A stretch of 64,000 bases of DNA, taken from contig NZ_JAABOO010000002.1 of the NCBI RefSeq assembly GCF_010671605.1, positions 124,001 to 188,000 on the forward strand. The letters run 5' to 3'. Below the pieces are notes generated by a model, which had not been told where the DNA came from, ran no database searches, and was given only the letters and a program-made list of their open reading frames with translations. Positions 18,151-26,274 of this stretch are shown piece by piece. The position numbers and the translations under genes are program-made. The stretch comes from Leptobacterium flavescens (GTDB lineage Bacteria > Bacteroidota > Bacteroidia > Flavobacteriales > Flavobacteriaceae). Positions within the stretch are counted from its first letter, which is position 1. Each line of letters opens with the position of its first letter.

Positions 18151-19857
18151 TTAGAAACCTACCGCAGTTTCATCTCCCCGTTTATCTGCTCCTCCTTCCA
18201 GTTTACCATCTTCCGTAATCAGAATAGCGCTTACTTTCCCGATGATAGGGGTAGTGTTTTCGTTGATCTTATATCCTTTTGCCTTAAGATTTTCCAATAA
18301 CTCGGGAGAAAAAGCCCCCGGTTCAAAAGTAATAGTATCCGGTTTCCACTGATGATGGAAGCGAGGTGCATCTACAGCCTCCTGCATTCCCATACCAAAT
18401 TCATGAACGTTAAGGATCGTCTGGAGTACGGTTGTGATAATAGTAGAACCTCCGGGAGTACCCACAACCATCCATAATTTACCGTCCTTTTCCACGATCG
18501 TTGGAGTCATTGAACTCAGCATACGTTTTTCCGGTGCTATACTGTTGGCCTCGGCTCCGATAAGCCCGTATGAATTGGGAACTCCTGGTTTGGAACTGAA
18601 GTCATCCATTTCGTTGTTCAGGAAGAAACCGAGTTCATCGCTGTACAGTTTGGAACCGTAAGCCCCGTTCAGGGTAGTGGTAACCGAAACTGCATTTCCG
18701 AACTGATCTACAATAGAATAGTGAGTGGTCTCACTGCTCTCGACAAATTCTACAGAACCGTATCCTACATTATCGGAAGAAGAAGCCTGTTCAAAAGAAA
18801 AGTCATCCATTCTTTCTTTCAGGTAGTTTTCACTGATAAGTTCTTCCTGCGGGATCTGTACAAAATCGGGATCTCCCAGGAAATAGCTTCGGTCTGCATA
18901 GGCCCTGCGTTCTGCTTCAGTGATCAGTTGGATACTTTTTGCGGTATTATGTCCGAAAGACGAAAGTTCGTAGGGTTCTATCATGGTCATTATCTGCGCC
19001 AGGCAGATCCCGCCACTTGAGGGCGGGCTCATGGAAACGATCTTTACATCCTTATAATTAAAAACAACCGGTTCTCTCCATTTCGCTTCGTATTTCTCCA
19101 TATCTTCCATGGTGAAGTATCCGCCTTTGGCCTGGATGAAATCGACCAGCTTCTGAGCGGTTTCTCCTTTGTAAAATTCATCTCTCCCGTTGTCTTTGAT
19201 ACGCTGAAGGGTTTCTGCCAGTGCATTATACTTAACGGTATCTCCTTCCACGAAGGCTTTGGAAAATAAAGTGTTATCCCCGCTTACAGCCGTAATCTTC
19301 TTTCGGTGTGTATTAAGGCGTTGTTCCTGTTTCTTTGTAACAATAACTCCTCGCTTTGCCAGCTTTATAGAAGGCTCGATAATAGCGGATATAGGAAGGC
19401 TTCCGAATTTGCGATGAGCTTCAAAAATACCTGCAATGGTTCCCGGAATACCTACGGCGGTAGCACCTTCTGTGCTTTTTCCCGGAATAATATTCCCCAG
19501 CGAATCCAGATACATGTCCCTGTCGGCACTTAAAGGAGCCTTTTCCCTGTAGTCCAGAGCCCCGATCTCTCCGTTTGCTTTGCGATATACCATAAAACCA
19601 CCACCACCAAGATTCCCGGCATAGGGGTATGCTACTGCCAGGGCCAGTTCTGTAGCTGCCATGGCATCAAAAGCATTTCCGCCCTGTTCCAGGATCTCAC
19701 TACCTATTCTGGAAGCTTCCACCCTGGCAGAGACCACCATGGCTTTTTCCGTGATCAACCCCTTTACGGGTTCCGGAGAATTCGTTTTACAGGATAGAAG
19801 GACAAATGATAACAGTAAAGAAAAAAGAGCAGCTTTTGAAAATGAAGTTCTATTCAT
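18151..19857 (-). CDS. ggt: Gamma-glutamyltransferase (lipoprotein)
   Basis: This 568-residue N-terminal-nucleophile enzyme transfers or hydrolyses the gamma-glutamyl group of glutathione and similar peptides. The precursor is cleaved before the catalytic Thr377 in SETTHYSIVD. GNLGGGGFMV (81-90) and VVGTPGGST fit the oxyanion and substrate loops. The N-terminus is a lipoprotein signal (LLSC, Cys23), which predicts a membrane-anchored, periplasm-facing enzyme. Its start overlaps the end of the DUF479 gene by 8 bp, and the ATP-grasp ligase starts 21 bp after its stop, giving a three-gene transcript. Confidence 0.93.
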   Translation of the reverse strand: MNRTSFSKAALFSLLLSFVLLSCKTNSPEPVKGLITEKAMVVSARVEASRIGSEILEQGGNAFDAMAATELALAVAYPYAGNLGGGGFMVYRKANGEIGALDYREKAPLSADRDMYLDSLGNIIPGKSTEGATAVGIPGTIAGIFEAHRKFGSLPISAIIEPSIKLAKRGVIVTKKQEQRLNTHRKKITAVSGDNTLFSKAFVEGDTVKYNALAETLQRIKDNGRDEFYKGETAQKLVDFIQAKGGYFTMEDMEKYEAKWREPVVFNYKDVKIVSMSPPSSGGICLAQIMTMIEPYELSSFGHNTAKSIQLITEAERRAYADRSYFLGDPDFVQIPQEELISENYLKERMDDFSFEQASSSDNVGYGSVEFVESSETTHYSIVDQFGNAVSVTTTLNGAYGSKLYSDELGFFLNNEMDDFSSKPGVPNSYGLIGAEANSIAPEKRMLSSMTPTIVEKDGKLWMVVGTPGGSTIITTVLQTILNVHEFGMGMQEAVDAPRFHHQWKPDTITFEPGAFSPELLENLKAKGYKINENTTPIIGKVSAILITEDGKLEGGADKRGDETAVGF

Positions 19858-20443
19858 GAAGCAAGGATTTTAATTTATGTTTGGAAAAAGTGATCAGTTC
19901 ATCAAAAAACGAACTGAATTCTTTTTCAAATTCACTATTGTATTTTTCGAGTTCTAAAATAGCAAAATTCATTTTAGAACGGTTCTGTGTTCTTCGGTTC
20001 ATTCCATCCAGCACTTTCGAGATCCCATCCAGTGTCCTGTAGCTGTAGAGCCAGTTTTCCCTGATCAGGTAGGGTCTCATTTTTTTATACCTGTCCGGAA
20101 GGATCTCATAATGATCGTTCAGGATCTCATAAAAATCTTTTACATACTCATCAAGAGGAATGTTGGAATAGGACGACCAATTCCTGGCCAGGAAGTGATC
20201 GTAAAAAATATCGACGATCACTCCGCTATAGTGCCCGTAATTCTCGTGTAATCTTTTGGTACTTTTTTTAACGGTCTGATGCGCGTCGGTAAAGGTGTCG
20301 ATCTCCCGGTGCAGGAGAATTCCCGTTCTTATTTTTTCGGGATAATCAAGATATTTTTTGCCCCGAATTCCGTCGGCAATAAAGTTGCCGATCTTTATTT
20401 GTGGGTCATCTCCGGAAAGATAGATATGGGCTAAAAAATTCAT
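19850..20443 (-). CDS. ACP phosphodiesterase family protein (DUF479, AcpH-like)
   Basis: This 197-residue cytosolic protein carries the family's N-terminal MNFLAHIYLSGDDP, GNFIADGIRG and LHREIDTFTDAH, with metal-type His and Asp residues, and a later IVDIFYDHFLA. The E. coli AcpH removes 4'-phosphopantetheine from holo acyl carrier protein; many homologues have not been tested. It is the first gene of a minus-strand group with ggt (8-bp overlap) and the ATP-grasp ligase, and it is divergent from glmM with 75 bp between start codons. The link of this activity with ggt is positional only. Confidence 0.85.
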   Translation of the reverse strand: MNFLAHIYLSGDDPQIKIGNFIADGIRGKKYLDYPEKIRTGILLHREIDTFTDAHQTVKKSTKRLHENYGHYSGVIVDIFYDHFLARNWSSYSNIPLDEYVKDFYEILNDHYEILPDRYKKMRPYLIRENWLYSYRTLDGISKVLDGMNRRTQNRSKMNFAILELEKYNSEFEKEFSSFFDELITFSKHKLKSLLHE

Positions 20444-20490
20444 TTTCCGAATTTACAAATTCATAACTAACAAATACAATTTTGTCGTTG

Positions 20491-20498
20491 TATATTTG
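20491..20498 (+). promoter_or_regulatory. Candidate -7 box for glmM
   Basis: TATATTTG matches TAnnTTTG and lies 20 bp before the glmM ATG in the 75-bp divergent gap. No clear TTG at the -33 position was found. Confidence 0.45.
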
Positions 20499-20518
20499 TC
20501 GGAATCTAAAAAATAATC

Positions 20519-21907
20519 ATGACGTTAATAAAATCAATTTCAGGAATACGAGGTACTATAGGAGGGAAGCCATCAGATAATCTTACTCCCATAGATGCCG
20601 TAAAATTTGCTTCCGCCTACGGAAGCTGGCTAAAAGGGCAAAGCGAAAACCAAAAACTAAGAGTAGTTATCGGTAGGGATGCCAGATTATCGGGAGAGAT
20701 GATCCAAAACCTGGTTGCTTCCAGTCTGATTGGCCTTGGAATTGATGTGATAGACCTCGGACTTTCAACTACCCCGACCGTAGAGGTGGCCGTACCTATT
20801 GAAAAGGCAGACGGAGGTATTATTTTAACGGCAAGTCATAACCCCAAGCAATGGAACGCCCTTAAGCTCCTTAACGCCAAAGGAGAGTTCCTCAGCGGGA
20901 AGGACGGAGCTGAAATACTGAAGATCGCCGAGAACGACGATTATACTTTTGCCGAAGTTGATGATCTTGGAAAAATTACCAAAAACGATACTTATATCGA
21001 TAAACATATCGAGGAGGTACTTAATTTACCTCTGGTAGATGCAGAAAAGATAAAGGCTGCCGGTTTTAAGGTAGTTGTAGATGGTGTGAATTCAACCGGA
21101 GGGATCGCTATTCCGCGACTGCTGGAGAAGCTGGGAGTAGAGGCCATAGAATTGTATTGCGACCCGACCGGGCACTTTCCGCATAACCCGGAGCCTCTTA
21201 AAGAACATTTGACCGATATTTCGGAATTGGTGGTAAAGGAAAATGCAGATATGGGGATTGTTGTGGATCCGGATGTAGACCGACTGGCTTTTATCTGTAA
21301 TGACGGAGAGATGTTTGGAGAAGAATACACCCTGGTGGCCTGTGCAGACTATGTTCTGGGAAAAACCCCGGGAAATACGGTTTCTAACCTGTCCTCATCA
21401 AGAGCCTTAAGAGATATTGCGGTAAAGCATAACGGTACTTATGAAGCCAGTGCCGTGGGAGAGGTGAATGTAGTGGAACTGATGAAAAAGAATGAGGCTA
21501 TTATCGGTGGCGAAGGTAACGGAGGAATTATTTACCCTGCCAGCCATTACGGAAGAGATGCTCTTGTAGGAGTGGCCCTTTTCCTGACCCATCTTGCGGA
21601 AACAGGAATGAGTACCAGGGAACTGAGGGATAGTTACCCTTCTTACTTTATGAGCAAAAAGAAAATAACACTTACTCCGGAGCTGGATGTAGACGGAATA
21701 CTGAAATCTATGGAAAACAAATATGCGGGAGAGCAGATCAGCACCGTAGATGGAGTTAAAATAGATTTCCCGGAAAACTGGGTACACCTCAGAAAATCGA
21801 ATACAGAGCCTATTATCAGGATCTATACGGAAGCTCCGTCTCAGGAGGAAGCAGATAAGCTGGCCGACAGCTTTATCGCTCAAATACAAGAAATAGCGGG
21901 GATCTAA
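20519..21907 (+). CDS. glmM: Phosphoglucosamine mutase
   Basis: This 462-residue alpha-D-phosphohexomutase converts glucosamine-6-phosphate to glucosamine-1-phosphate for UDP-GlcNAc and hence peptidoglycan and lipid A. The phosphoserine loop TASHNPKQWNALK is present, the metal loop is DPDVDRLAF, the sugar-binding loop GGEGNGG, and the phosphate-binding loop near the C-terminus RKSNTEPIIRIYTEA. Length is typical of the family. A phosphomannomutase/phosphoglucomutase role cannot be fully excluded, because Bacteroidota members of this family are often multi-specific. Its TAA overlaps the convergent acyltransferase stop by 4 bp. Confidence 0.88.
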   Translation: MTLIKSISGIRGTIGGKPSDNLTPIDAVKFASAYGSWLKGQSENQKLRVVIGRDARLSGEMIQNLVASSLIGLGIDVIDLGLSTTPTVEVAVPIEKADGGIILTASHNPKQWNALKLLNAKGEFLSGKDGAEILKIAENDDYTFAEVDDLGKITKNDTYIDKHIEEVLNLPLVDAEKIKAAGFKVVVDGVNSTGGIAIPRLLEKLGVEAIELYCDPTGHFPHNPEPLKEHLTDISELVVKENADMGIVVDPDVDRLAFICNDGEMFGEEYTLVACADYVLGKTPGNTVSNLSSSRALRDIAVKHNGTYEASAVGEVNVVELMKKNEAIIGGEGNGGIIYPASHYGRDALVGVALFLTHLAETGMSTRELRDSYPSYFMSKKKITLTPELDVDGILKSMENKYAGEQISTVDGVKIDFPENWVHLRKSNTEPIIRIYTEAPSQEEADKLADSFIAQIQEIAGI

Positions 21908-22794
21908 TCCCTGAACTTTTCCGGCACTTTATTTCTGTGCTTCCATCGTCTGTGAGTCCAGAAATAATAGGCCGGATCTTCTTCTATCTGTTTCTCCGTT
22001 TCGCGGAGGAACAGATCTGTTATCTGAAAACCCTCAAGTTCCTTGGGGTGTTCTGCAAGTACTTCAAAACTGGCAGAATAGTACCCTCTTTTAAGTTTTT
22101 CGACCTTCAGGAATACAACCGCCAGGTCCAGTCGTTTAGCCAGGGTTTCCGCGCCCGTATGTACAGGTACTTTGATCTTCATAAAATCGCTCCAGTAATT
22201 CGTGCGACTGGGTAAAGGAGACTGATCGCTTAGAAAGCCGTACATACTTTTTATCTTTTTCCGTTTATTGGAAATAATGGTAGCAGGAGTTTCTTTGGTT
22301 TCTATCAGCGTAGTGCCGAATTTTTCGCGAATACTTCTCATCAACCGGTCGAAATGAACATTACTGATCTTTTTATAGACTGCATATCCCTTGGACTCGA
22401 TATGTTTGTTGAGGGCAATTACCCATTCCCAACTGGCGTAATGAGGAAACATGAGCAGGATGCTCTTTTCTTTTTCCAGTTGGAGGATCAGATCGAGGTT
22501 GGTAAAACTAAAACGCTTTTGCATCTCCTTTTCGGAAATAGACATGGTTTTGATCATCTCCAGGAACATATCACACATATGCTTATAGAACTCTTTTTCA
22601 ATAGCTTTGAGCTCGGATGCACTCTTCTCCGGAAATGCCAGTTTTAAGTTAGTTCTGACCACTTTTTTACGATACCCGAAAATGTGGTAAACCAGTATTC
22701 TTACTGCATCCGAAACCATGTACAGGAGCCGGAACGGAAGTTTGGAAACCAACCATAAAAAAGGGTATGCTAAAATGAAAATCAGAAGTTGCAT
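21904..22794 (-). CDS. Lysophospholipid acyltransferase family protein (LpxL/HtrB-like)
   Basis: This 296-residue inner-membrane protein has an N-terminal hydrophobic anchor and the HX4E acyltransferase motif FPHYASWEW, plus GFLSDQSPLPS further on. LpxL-type enzymes add secondary acyl chains to Kdo-lipid A or a precursor. Homologues in Bacteroidota may also work on ornithine or other aminolipids. The 3' end overlaps glmM by 4 bp, and the 5' end is divergent from the rhomboid gene with a shared palindromic promoter region. Confidence 0.88.
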   Translation of the reverse strand: MQLLIFILAYPFLWLVSKLPFRLLYMVSDAVRILVYHIFGYRKKVVRTNLKLAFPEKSASELKAIEKEFYKHMCDMFLEMIKTMSISEKEMQKRFSFTNLDLILQLEKEKSILLMFPHYASWEWVIALNKHIESKGYAVYKKISNVHFDRLMRSIREKFGTTLIETKETPATIISNKRKKIKSMYGFLSDQSPLPSRTNYWSDFMKIKVPVHTGAETLAKRLDLAVVFLKVEKLKRGYYSASFEVLAEHPKELEGFQITDLFLRETEKQIEEDPAYYFWTHRRWKHRNKVPEKFRD

Positions 22795-22812
22795 TAAATC
22801 TCAAAATTTGGT

Positions 22813-22830
22813 CAAATATAGCTATATTTG
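22813..22830. promoter_or_regulatory. 18-bp perfect palindrome made of two back-to-back -7 boxes
   Basis: CAAATATAGCTATATTTG is a perfect palindrome. Its two halves are each a TAnnTTTG box (TATATTTG), one facing the rhomboid gene on the plus strand and one facing the acyltransferase gene on the minus strand. Neither has an obvious TTG at the expected -33 distance. It may be a bidirectional promoter, an operator, or both. Confidence 0.5.
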
Positions 22831-22852
22831 ATACGAAACCTTATAGATCACC

Positions 22853-23503
22853 ATGAATTTAAGCATCGTTGTTATTGTTATTATTGTAGCCAATATTCTT
22901 ATCTCCCTCAAAGGGTTTAATGATTTCTCTTTTTTTGAAAAATATAAGTTCCATATCGGAAGTATCCGAAGAGGGGAACAACTCAGATTAGTAACCTCAG
23001 GTTTTCTCCATGTAGATATGGGACATCTGGTGTTAAATATGTTTTCCCTTTACCTCTTTGCCGATGTGGTTGTGGATTATATGGGGACCAAGAATTTTGT
23101 TATCATCTATCTGATCAGTCTTCTCGCAGGAAGTCTGCTGGCCCTGTTTTTTCACAAGGAAGAATATCACTACAGTGCCGTTGGAGCCAGCGGGGCGATC
23201 ATGGGAGTCATATATTCGGCTATCCTCCTTCACCCGGAGAATAACCTTTACTTTATTTTCCTTCCGACTGTTGGTATTCCCGGATATGTTTTCGGAATAG
23301 GGTATTTACTTTATTCTATTTACGGGATGAAGAACAAATTGGGAAATATTGGACATACGGCGCATTTCGGGGGTGCGGTTGGTGGATATTTTGCCACCCT
23401 GCTGTTAAGGCCCTCACTGATTTGGGACCATACACTAATGGTGCTTTTGCTTGCCATTCCGATCGTGGTATTATTTATTTTGGAAAAGGCCGGAAAGATC
23501 TAG
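22853..23503 (+). CDS. Rhomboid family intramembrane serine protease
   Basis: This 216-residue protein has six predicted membrane spans. The catalytic serine is S113 in GASGAIMG, the catalytic histidine is H171 in HTAHFGG, and the oxyanion-type H58/N62 (GHLVLNM) are present, so it should be active. Rhomboids cut substrates inside or next to the membrane; bacterial substrates are mostly unknown. The start is 23 bp from the divergent -7 palindrome. The SIMPL gene follows 47 bp downstream and may share the transcript. Confidence 0.92.
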   Translation: MNLSIVVIVIIVANILISLKGFNDFSFFEKYKFHIGSIRRGEQLRLVTSGFLHVDMGHLVLNMFSLYLFADVVVDYMGTKNFVIIYLISLLAGSLLALFFHKEEYHYSAVGASGAIMGVIYSAILLHPENNLYFIFLPTVGIPGYVFGIGYLLYSIYGMKNKLGNIGHTAHFGGAVGGYFATLLLRPSLIWDHTLMVLLLAIPIVVLFILEKAGKI

Positions 23504-23550
23504 TTTGGCACAGCTATTGAATAAAGTCAAACAACTTTAAAAAATAATAG

Positions 23551-24234
23551 ATGAAAAAAACAATCCTAATTCTTTTAATGACAGCCATGAGTACTGTACA
23601 CGCACAACAAAACAAGATAGAGCCTACTGTTTCCGTAACGGGAAAAGGAGTAGTAAGAGTTGTTCCCGATGAAGTTTCCATCCGGGTCAGAGTAGAGCAT
23701 ACGGGTAAGTCGGCAATTGAAGTAAAAAGACAAAATGATGAAGTAATAGATCAGGTGCTTAAGTTTTGCAGGCAGATGAAGATAGATAAGAAAGATGTGG
23801 TTACAGAACGCATCAATCTTAATAAGAACTACGATTATCAGAAAAAAGAGTACAATTACGCAGCCAACCAGGCTTTGAATATACATTTAAAGGACCTGGA
23901 GAAATACGAAGCCTTGCTGCAGGGGCTGCTCGATTCCGGAATAAACAGAATAGATGGGATACAGTTCCTTTCTTCGGAAATGGAAAAACATCAGGCGGAA
24001 GCCCGTATAAGAGCTGTTAAAAATGCCAAGGAAAAAGCAGTTGCCTATGCCGGTGTCCTGGGGCAGGGAGTGGGAAAAGCAATTACCATTTCAGAAAATA
24101 GCGCTGTGAGTTATCCCAGGCCGCAATATGCAGAATTAAAAGCTACCGCCGATTTTAGGGGGCCTTCGGAGACAATTGCTATTGGAGAGATGAGCGTAAG
24201 TGCTACCGTAAATATTGTTTTTGAACTGAACTAG
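23551..24234 (+). CDS. SIMPL domain-containing periplasmic protein
   Basis: This 227-residue protein has a signal peptide (about 1-18, ending VHAQ) and a SIMPL/DUF541 domain with the typical opening SVTGKGVVRVVPDEVSI and a C-terminal IGEMSVSATVNIVFEL. The domain is named for signalling molecule associated with mouse pelle-like kinase; bacterial members (YggE-like) are periplasmic, linked to oxidative stress, and have no settled biochemistry. A strong bidirectional hairpin follows it at 24269-24293. Confidence 0.88.
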   Translation: MKKTILILLMTAMSTVHAQQNKIEPTVSVTGKGVVRVVPDEVSIRVRVEHTGKSAIEVKRQNDEVIDQVLKFCRQMKIDKKDVVTERINLNKNYDYQKKEYNYAANQALNIHLKDLEKYEALLQGLLDSGINRIDGIQFLSSEMEKHQAEARIRAVKNAKEKAVAYAGVLGQGVGKAITISENSAVSYPRPQYAELKATADFRGPSETIAIGEMSVSATVNIVFELN

Positions 24235-24268
24235 TTTAGAAGATAATTCACATAATACCAAAAACAAA

Positions 24269-24293
24269 AAATCCTGACAAAACTGTCAGGATT
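24269..24293. terminator. Bidirectional hairpin terminator between the SIMPL gene and tRNA-Gly
   Basis: An 11-bp perfect stem (AAATCCTGACA / TGTCAGGATTT) with an AAAC loop is followed by a T-rich run on the plus strand and preceded by an A-rich run that acts as a T run on the minus strand. It can end both the SIMPL transcript and the tRNA-Gly transcript. Confidence 0.75.
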
Positions 24294-24300
24294 TCTTTTT

Positions 24301-24374
<74 letters not shown>

Positions 24375-24459
24375 ATTAATTTTTTTAAATCACCTTGCAT
24401 CTTCGTTGCACTGAGTCATCCTTTCCATTTAATAAACAAAATAGTTTAATTGCTGTCAA

Positions 24460-24682
24460 GGATTACTCCGCTGCGCTTCGTGATCCCACATCCAAAATGA
24501 TAAAAATCATTCTAGTGTCAGGATTACTTCACACCTTCGCATTTGCTTCGTTGTGCAAGCTGCACGCTTCGTGATCCTACATCCAAAATGATAAAAATCA
24601 TTCTAATGTCAGGATTACCTCGTTGCATTCGGCTACCCTTTTTCAATAAAAAAAAGGATTACTCCGCTACGCTTCGTGATCC
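24460..24682. repeat. Cluster of GGATTAC...GTGATCC repeat units between two tRNA genes
   Basis: The 394-bp spacer between the tRNAs has no gene. It contains two 53-bp direct copies at 24475-24527 and 24566-24618 (about two mismatches), each carrying the palindrome AATGATAAAAATCATT. It also has two nearly identical 27-bp units, 24460-24486 and 24656-24682, that run from GGATTAC to GTGATCC and are imperfect inverted repeats. Units are interleaved, as in a small array of extragenic palindromes. Confidence 0.7.
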
Positions 24683-24768
24683 GTTCGGGTGGCCCCGAAC
24701 ATCAAAGTTTTTCGTCCAAACCTTACAAAAGCTCGCTTTTGACGGTTTGTCCTCAAAACTTTTTTATG

Positions 24769-24851
24769 TGGGGAGAGCAGGATTCGAACCTGCGAAGGTA
24801 AAAACCAACAGATTTACAGTCTGTCCTCGTTGGCCGCTTGAGTATCTCCCC
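24769..24851 (-). tRNA. tRNA-Tyr (GTA)
   Basis: The minus strand forms a class II tRNA: acceptor GGGGAGA/TCTCCCC, anticodon stem CAGA/TCTG with loop CTGTAAA (anticodon GTA), a long variable arm, and T arm GCAGGTTCGAATCCTGC. Discriminator A; CCA is not encoded. A well-spaced promoter lies upstream. Confidence 0.96.
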
Positions 24852-24865
24852 ATTTTAAAGAACGT

Positions 24866-24915
24866 CTTGCCGTGGCAAGCGGATGCAAATATAATACAGT
24901 TTTGCTTCTGTGCAA
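24866..24915 (-). promoter_or_regulatory. Promoter and leader hairpin of tRNA-Tyr
   Basis: Minus strand: TTG (24915-24913), 19 bp, TATATTTG (24893-24886), a full match to the Bacteroidota consensus. Between it and the tRNA is a short perfect hairpin CTTGCC-AC-GGCAAG (24879-24866), which would sit in the 5' leader and may take part in processing. Confidence 0.65.
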
Positions 24916-24972
24916 GTCAAAAAAAGCTAAAAAATACAGCTTAAGCAATAACTCCCTGAACCGTAATTAAAT

Positions 24973-25002
24973 AAAAAAGACCTTCTTTCGAAGATCTTTT
25001 TT
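24973..25002 (-). terminator. Terminator of the TlpA-like lipoprotein gene
   Basis: On the minus strand a stem of about 12 bp with one mismatch (AAAAAAGATCTTC / GAAGGTCTTTTTT) is followed by a T-rich tract. It begins 25 bp after the stop codon of the TlpA-like gene. Confidence 0.7.
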
Positions 25003-25026
25003 TATATCGTTTGTGTTTTGGTAATA

Positions 25027-26148
25027 CTAGTTTAAAAGCTCTGCTATTTTAGCTTCAAGCTCCGGACCTCTAAGGTTCTTTGCAACAATTCTCCTGTTCT
25101 CATCCAGAATATAAGTAGCAGGGATCTCATTTACATTATAAAGCTTAGCAACCGGTTCCTGCCAGTGCTTTAAGCTGGAAACCTGTAACCAAGGTAACCC
25201 GTCCTGCTGAACCGCATTCATCCAGTCTTCCATTCTTCTGTCCAGAGACACTCCCAGGATGGTAAGTCCTTTTTCGTGGTATTTATTATAAAGTGCAACT
25301 ACTCTCGGGTTTTCCACTCTACAAGGCTTACACCAGGAAGCCCAGAAATCGATGATAGTTACTTTTCCTTTTATCTTGTCCAACTGAGCCATTCTTCCAT
25401 CGGGAGTAGGCGCAGTAAAATCGGGAGCTATTTTCCCAACAGAAAGGGTTTTTTCAGCTCTGACAGCATCTTCAAGAGCCTGAGTAATATTTTTACCGGC
25501 CTTGGTATTTTTAACTTCTTCAGAGAAATTTGCCATTAACGTCTGAGTTTCCTCAGCAGTTTTAACCTTGGTAAAGAACATTCTTTCCAGGATTAGCAGG
25601 GAAATATAGGAAGAGGGATTCTCTTCTACGAATGTAGGCTCAAAATTTCGTGCCTCCTCAACAGCTTCTGTATAAACCTCTCTTAATGTGTTAGCAGTTA
25701 TCGTATCATTTTCGGATGCGGCCTGTCTGAATTCATTTCTGATCTCATTGATCTTTTTGTTGATCTCTCTGGAACCGTCCAGGAATTTCCCGAACTCATC
25801 ATTAGAGATCGTCCCGCTTACCTTAGAAGCAGAAATACTGTCTTTATATCCTTTAACTTTTATATTCCCGGATTCCAATACAACACCAATGCTTCCTCTT
25901 ACACCTTCAACAAATATATAGTGAAGTTCCGGTGCTTCACTCACACCGCTAAACGCGAATTTTCCGTTGTTTACTTCGGTAGTATCAATATCTTCCGGCT
26001 GATTGTTAGCGCCAATTTTCTTAAGAAAAACTTTATTACCGTTTTCCACCCCTTCAAAGGAAGCAGAAATCTTAAACTCGTTACCTTTTTCTGACTGACA
26101 GCCAATAAGTATTGATAAAATAACTAATACAAGTCCTAAACGTTTCAT
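25027..26148 (-). CDS. TlpA-like thioredoxin-fold lipoprotein with DUF4369 domain
   Basis: The 373-residue protein starts at the ATG at 26148 (MKRLGLVLV), not at an upstream in-frame alternative start, because the lipobox LIGC (Cys17) then falls at the right distance. An N-terminal DUF4369-type beta domain (about 22-120) and a helical linker precede a thioredoxin domain (about 240-373) with FWASWCKPC, active-site Cys273 and Cys276. It probably acts as a membrane-anchored periplasmic thiol-disulfide reductase or resilience factor for a client that cannot be named from sequence. It has its own promoter and terminator, so it is monocistronic. Confidence 0.9.
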   Translation of the reverse strand: MKRLGLVLVILSILIGCQSEKGNEFKISASFEGVENGNKVFLKKIGANNQPEDIDTTEVNNGKFAFSGVSEAPELHYIFVEGVRGSIGVVLESGNIKVKGYKDSISASKVSGTISNDEFGKFLDGSREINKKINEIRNEFRQAASENDTITANTLREVYTEAVEEARNFEPTFVEENPSSYISLLILERMFFTKVKTAEETQTLMANFSEEVKNTKAGKNITQALEDAVRAEKTLSVGKIAPDFTAPTPDGRMAQLDKIKGKVTIIDFWASWCKPCRVENPRVVALYNKYHEKGLTILGVSLDRRMEDWMNAVQQDGLPWLQVSSLKHWQEPVAKLYNVNEIPATYILDENRRIVAKNLRGPELEAKIAELLN

Positions 26149-26178
26149 TAAATATGTTTTATTACGTAATAATGTCTG

Positions 26179-26210
26179 CAAAGGTAATTATTCATAACAA
26201 ACAATAACAA
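26179..26210 (-). promoter_or_regulatory. Promoter of the TlpA-like gene
   Basis: Minus strand: TTG (26210-26208), 21 bp, TACCTTTG (26186-26179). The -7 box is 30 bp before the chosen ATG at 26148. It overlaps the longer candidate start at 26181, which argues for the shorter protein. Confidence 0.65.
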
Positions 26211-26224
26211 GATTTAACAAAACA

Positions 26225-26256
26225 AAAAGACCCCCGCCGGTAAGCGGAGGTCTTTT
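26225..26256 (-). terminator. Terminator of the outer-membrane barrel gene
   Basis: Minus strand AAAAGACCTCCGC / GCGGGGGTCTTTT with a short loop, then a T-rich tract. It starts 18 bp after the stop codon of the 161-residue gene. Confidence 0.75.
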
Positions 26257-26274
26257 AGTCAACCATATTTTTAC

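Noticed and set aside
24543-24944. 133-codon open frame on the plus strand
   Set aside because: It runs through the repeat cluster and across tRNA-Tyr on the other strand; its sequence is explained by those features and shows no protein family.
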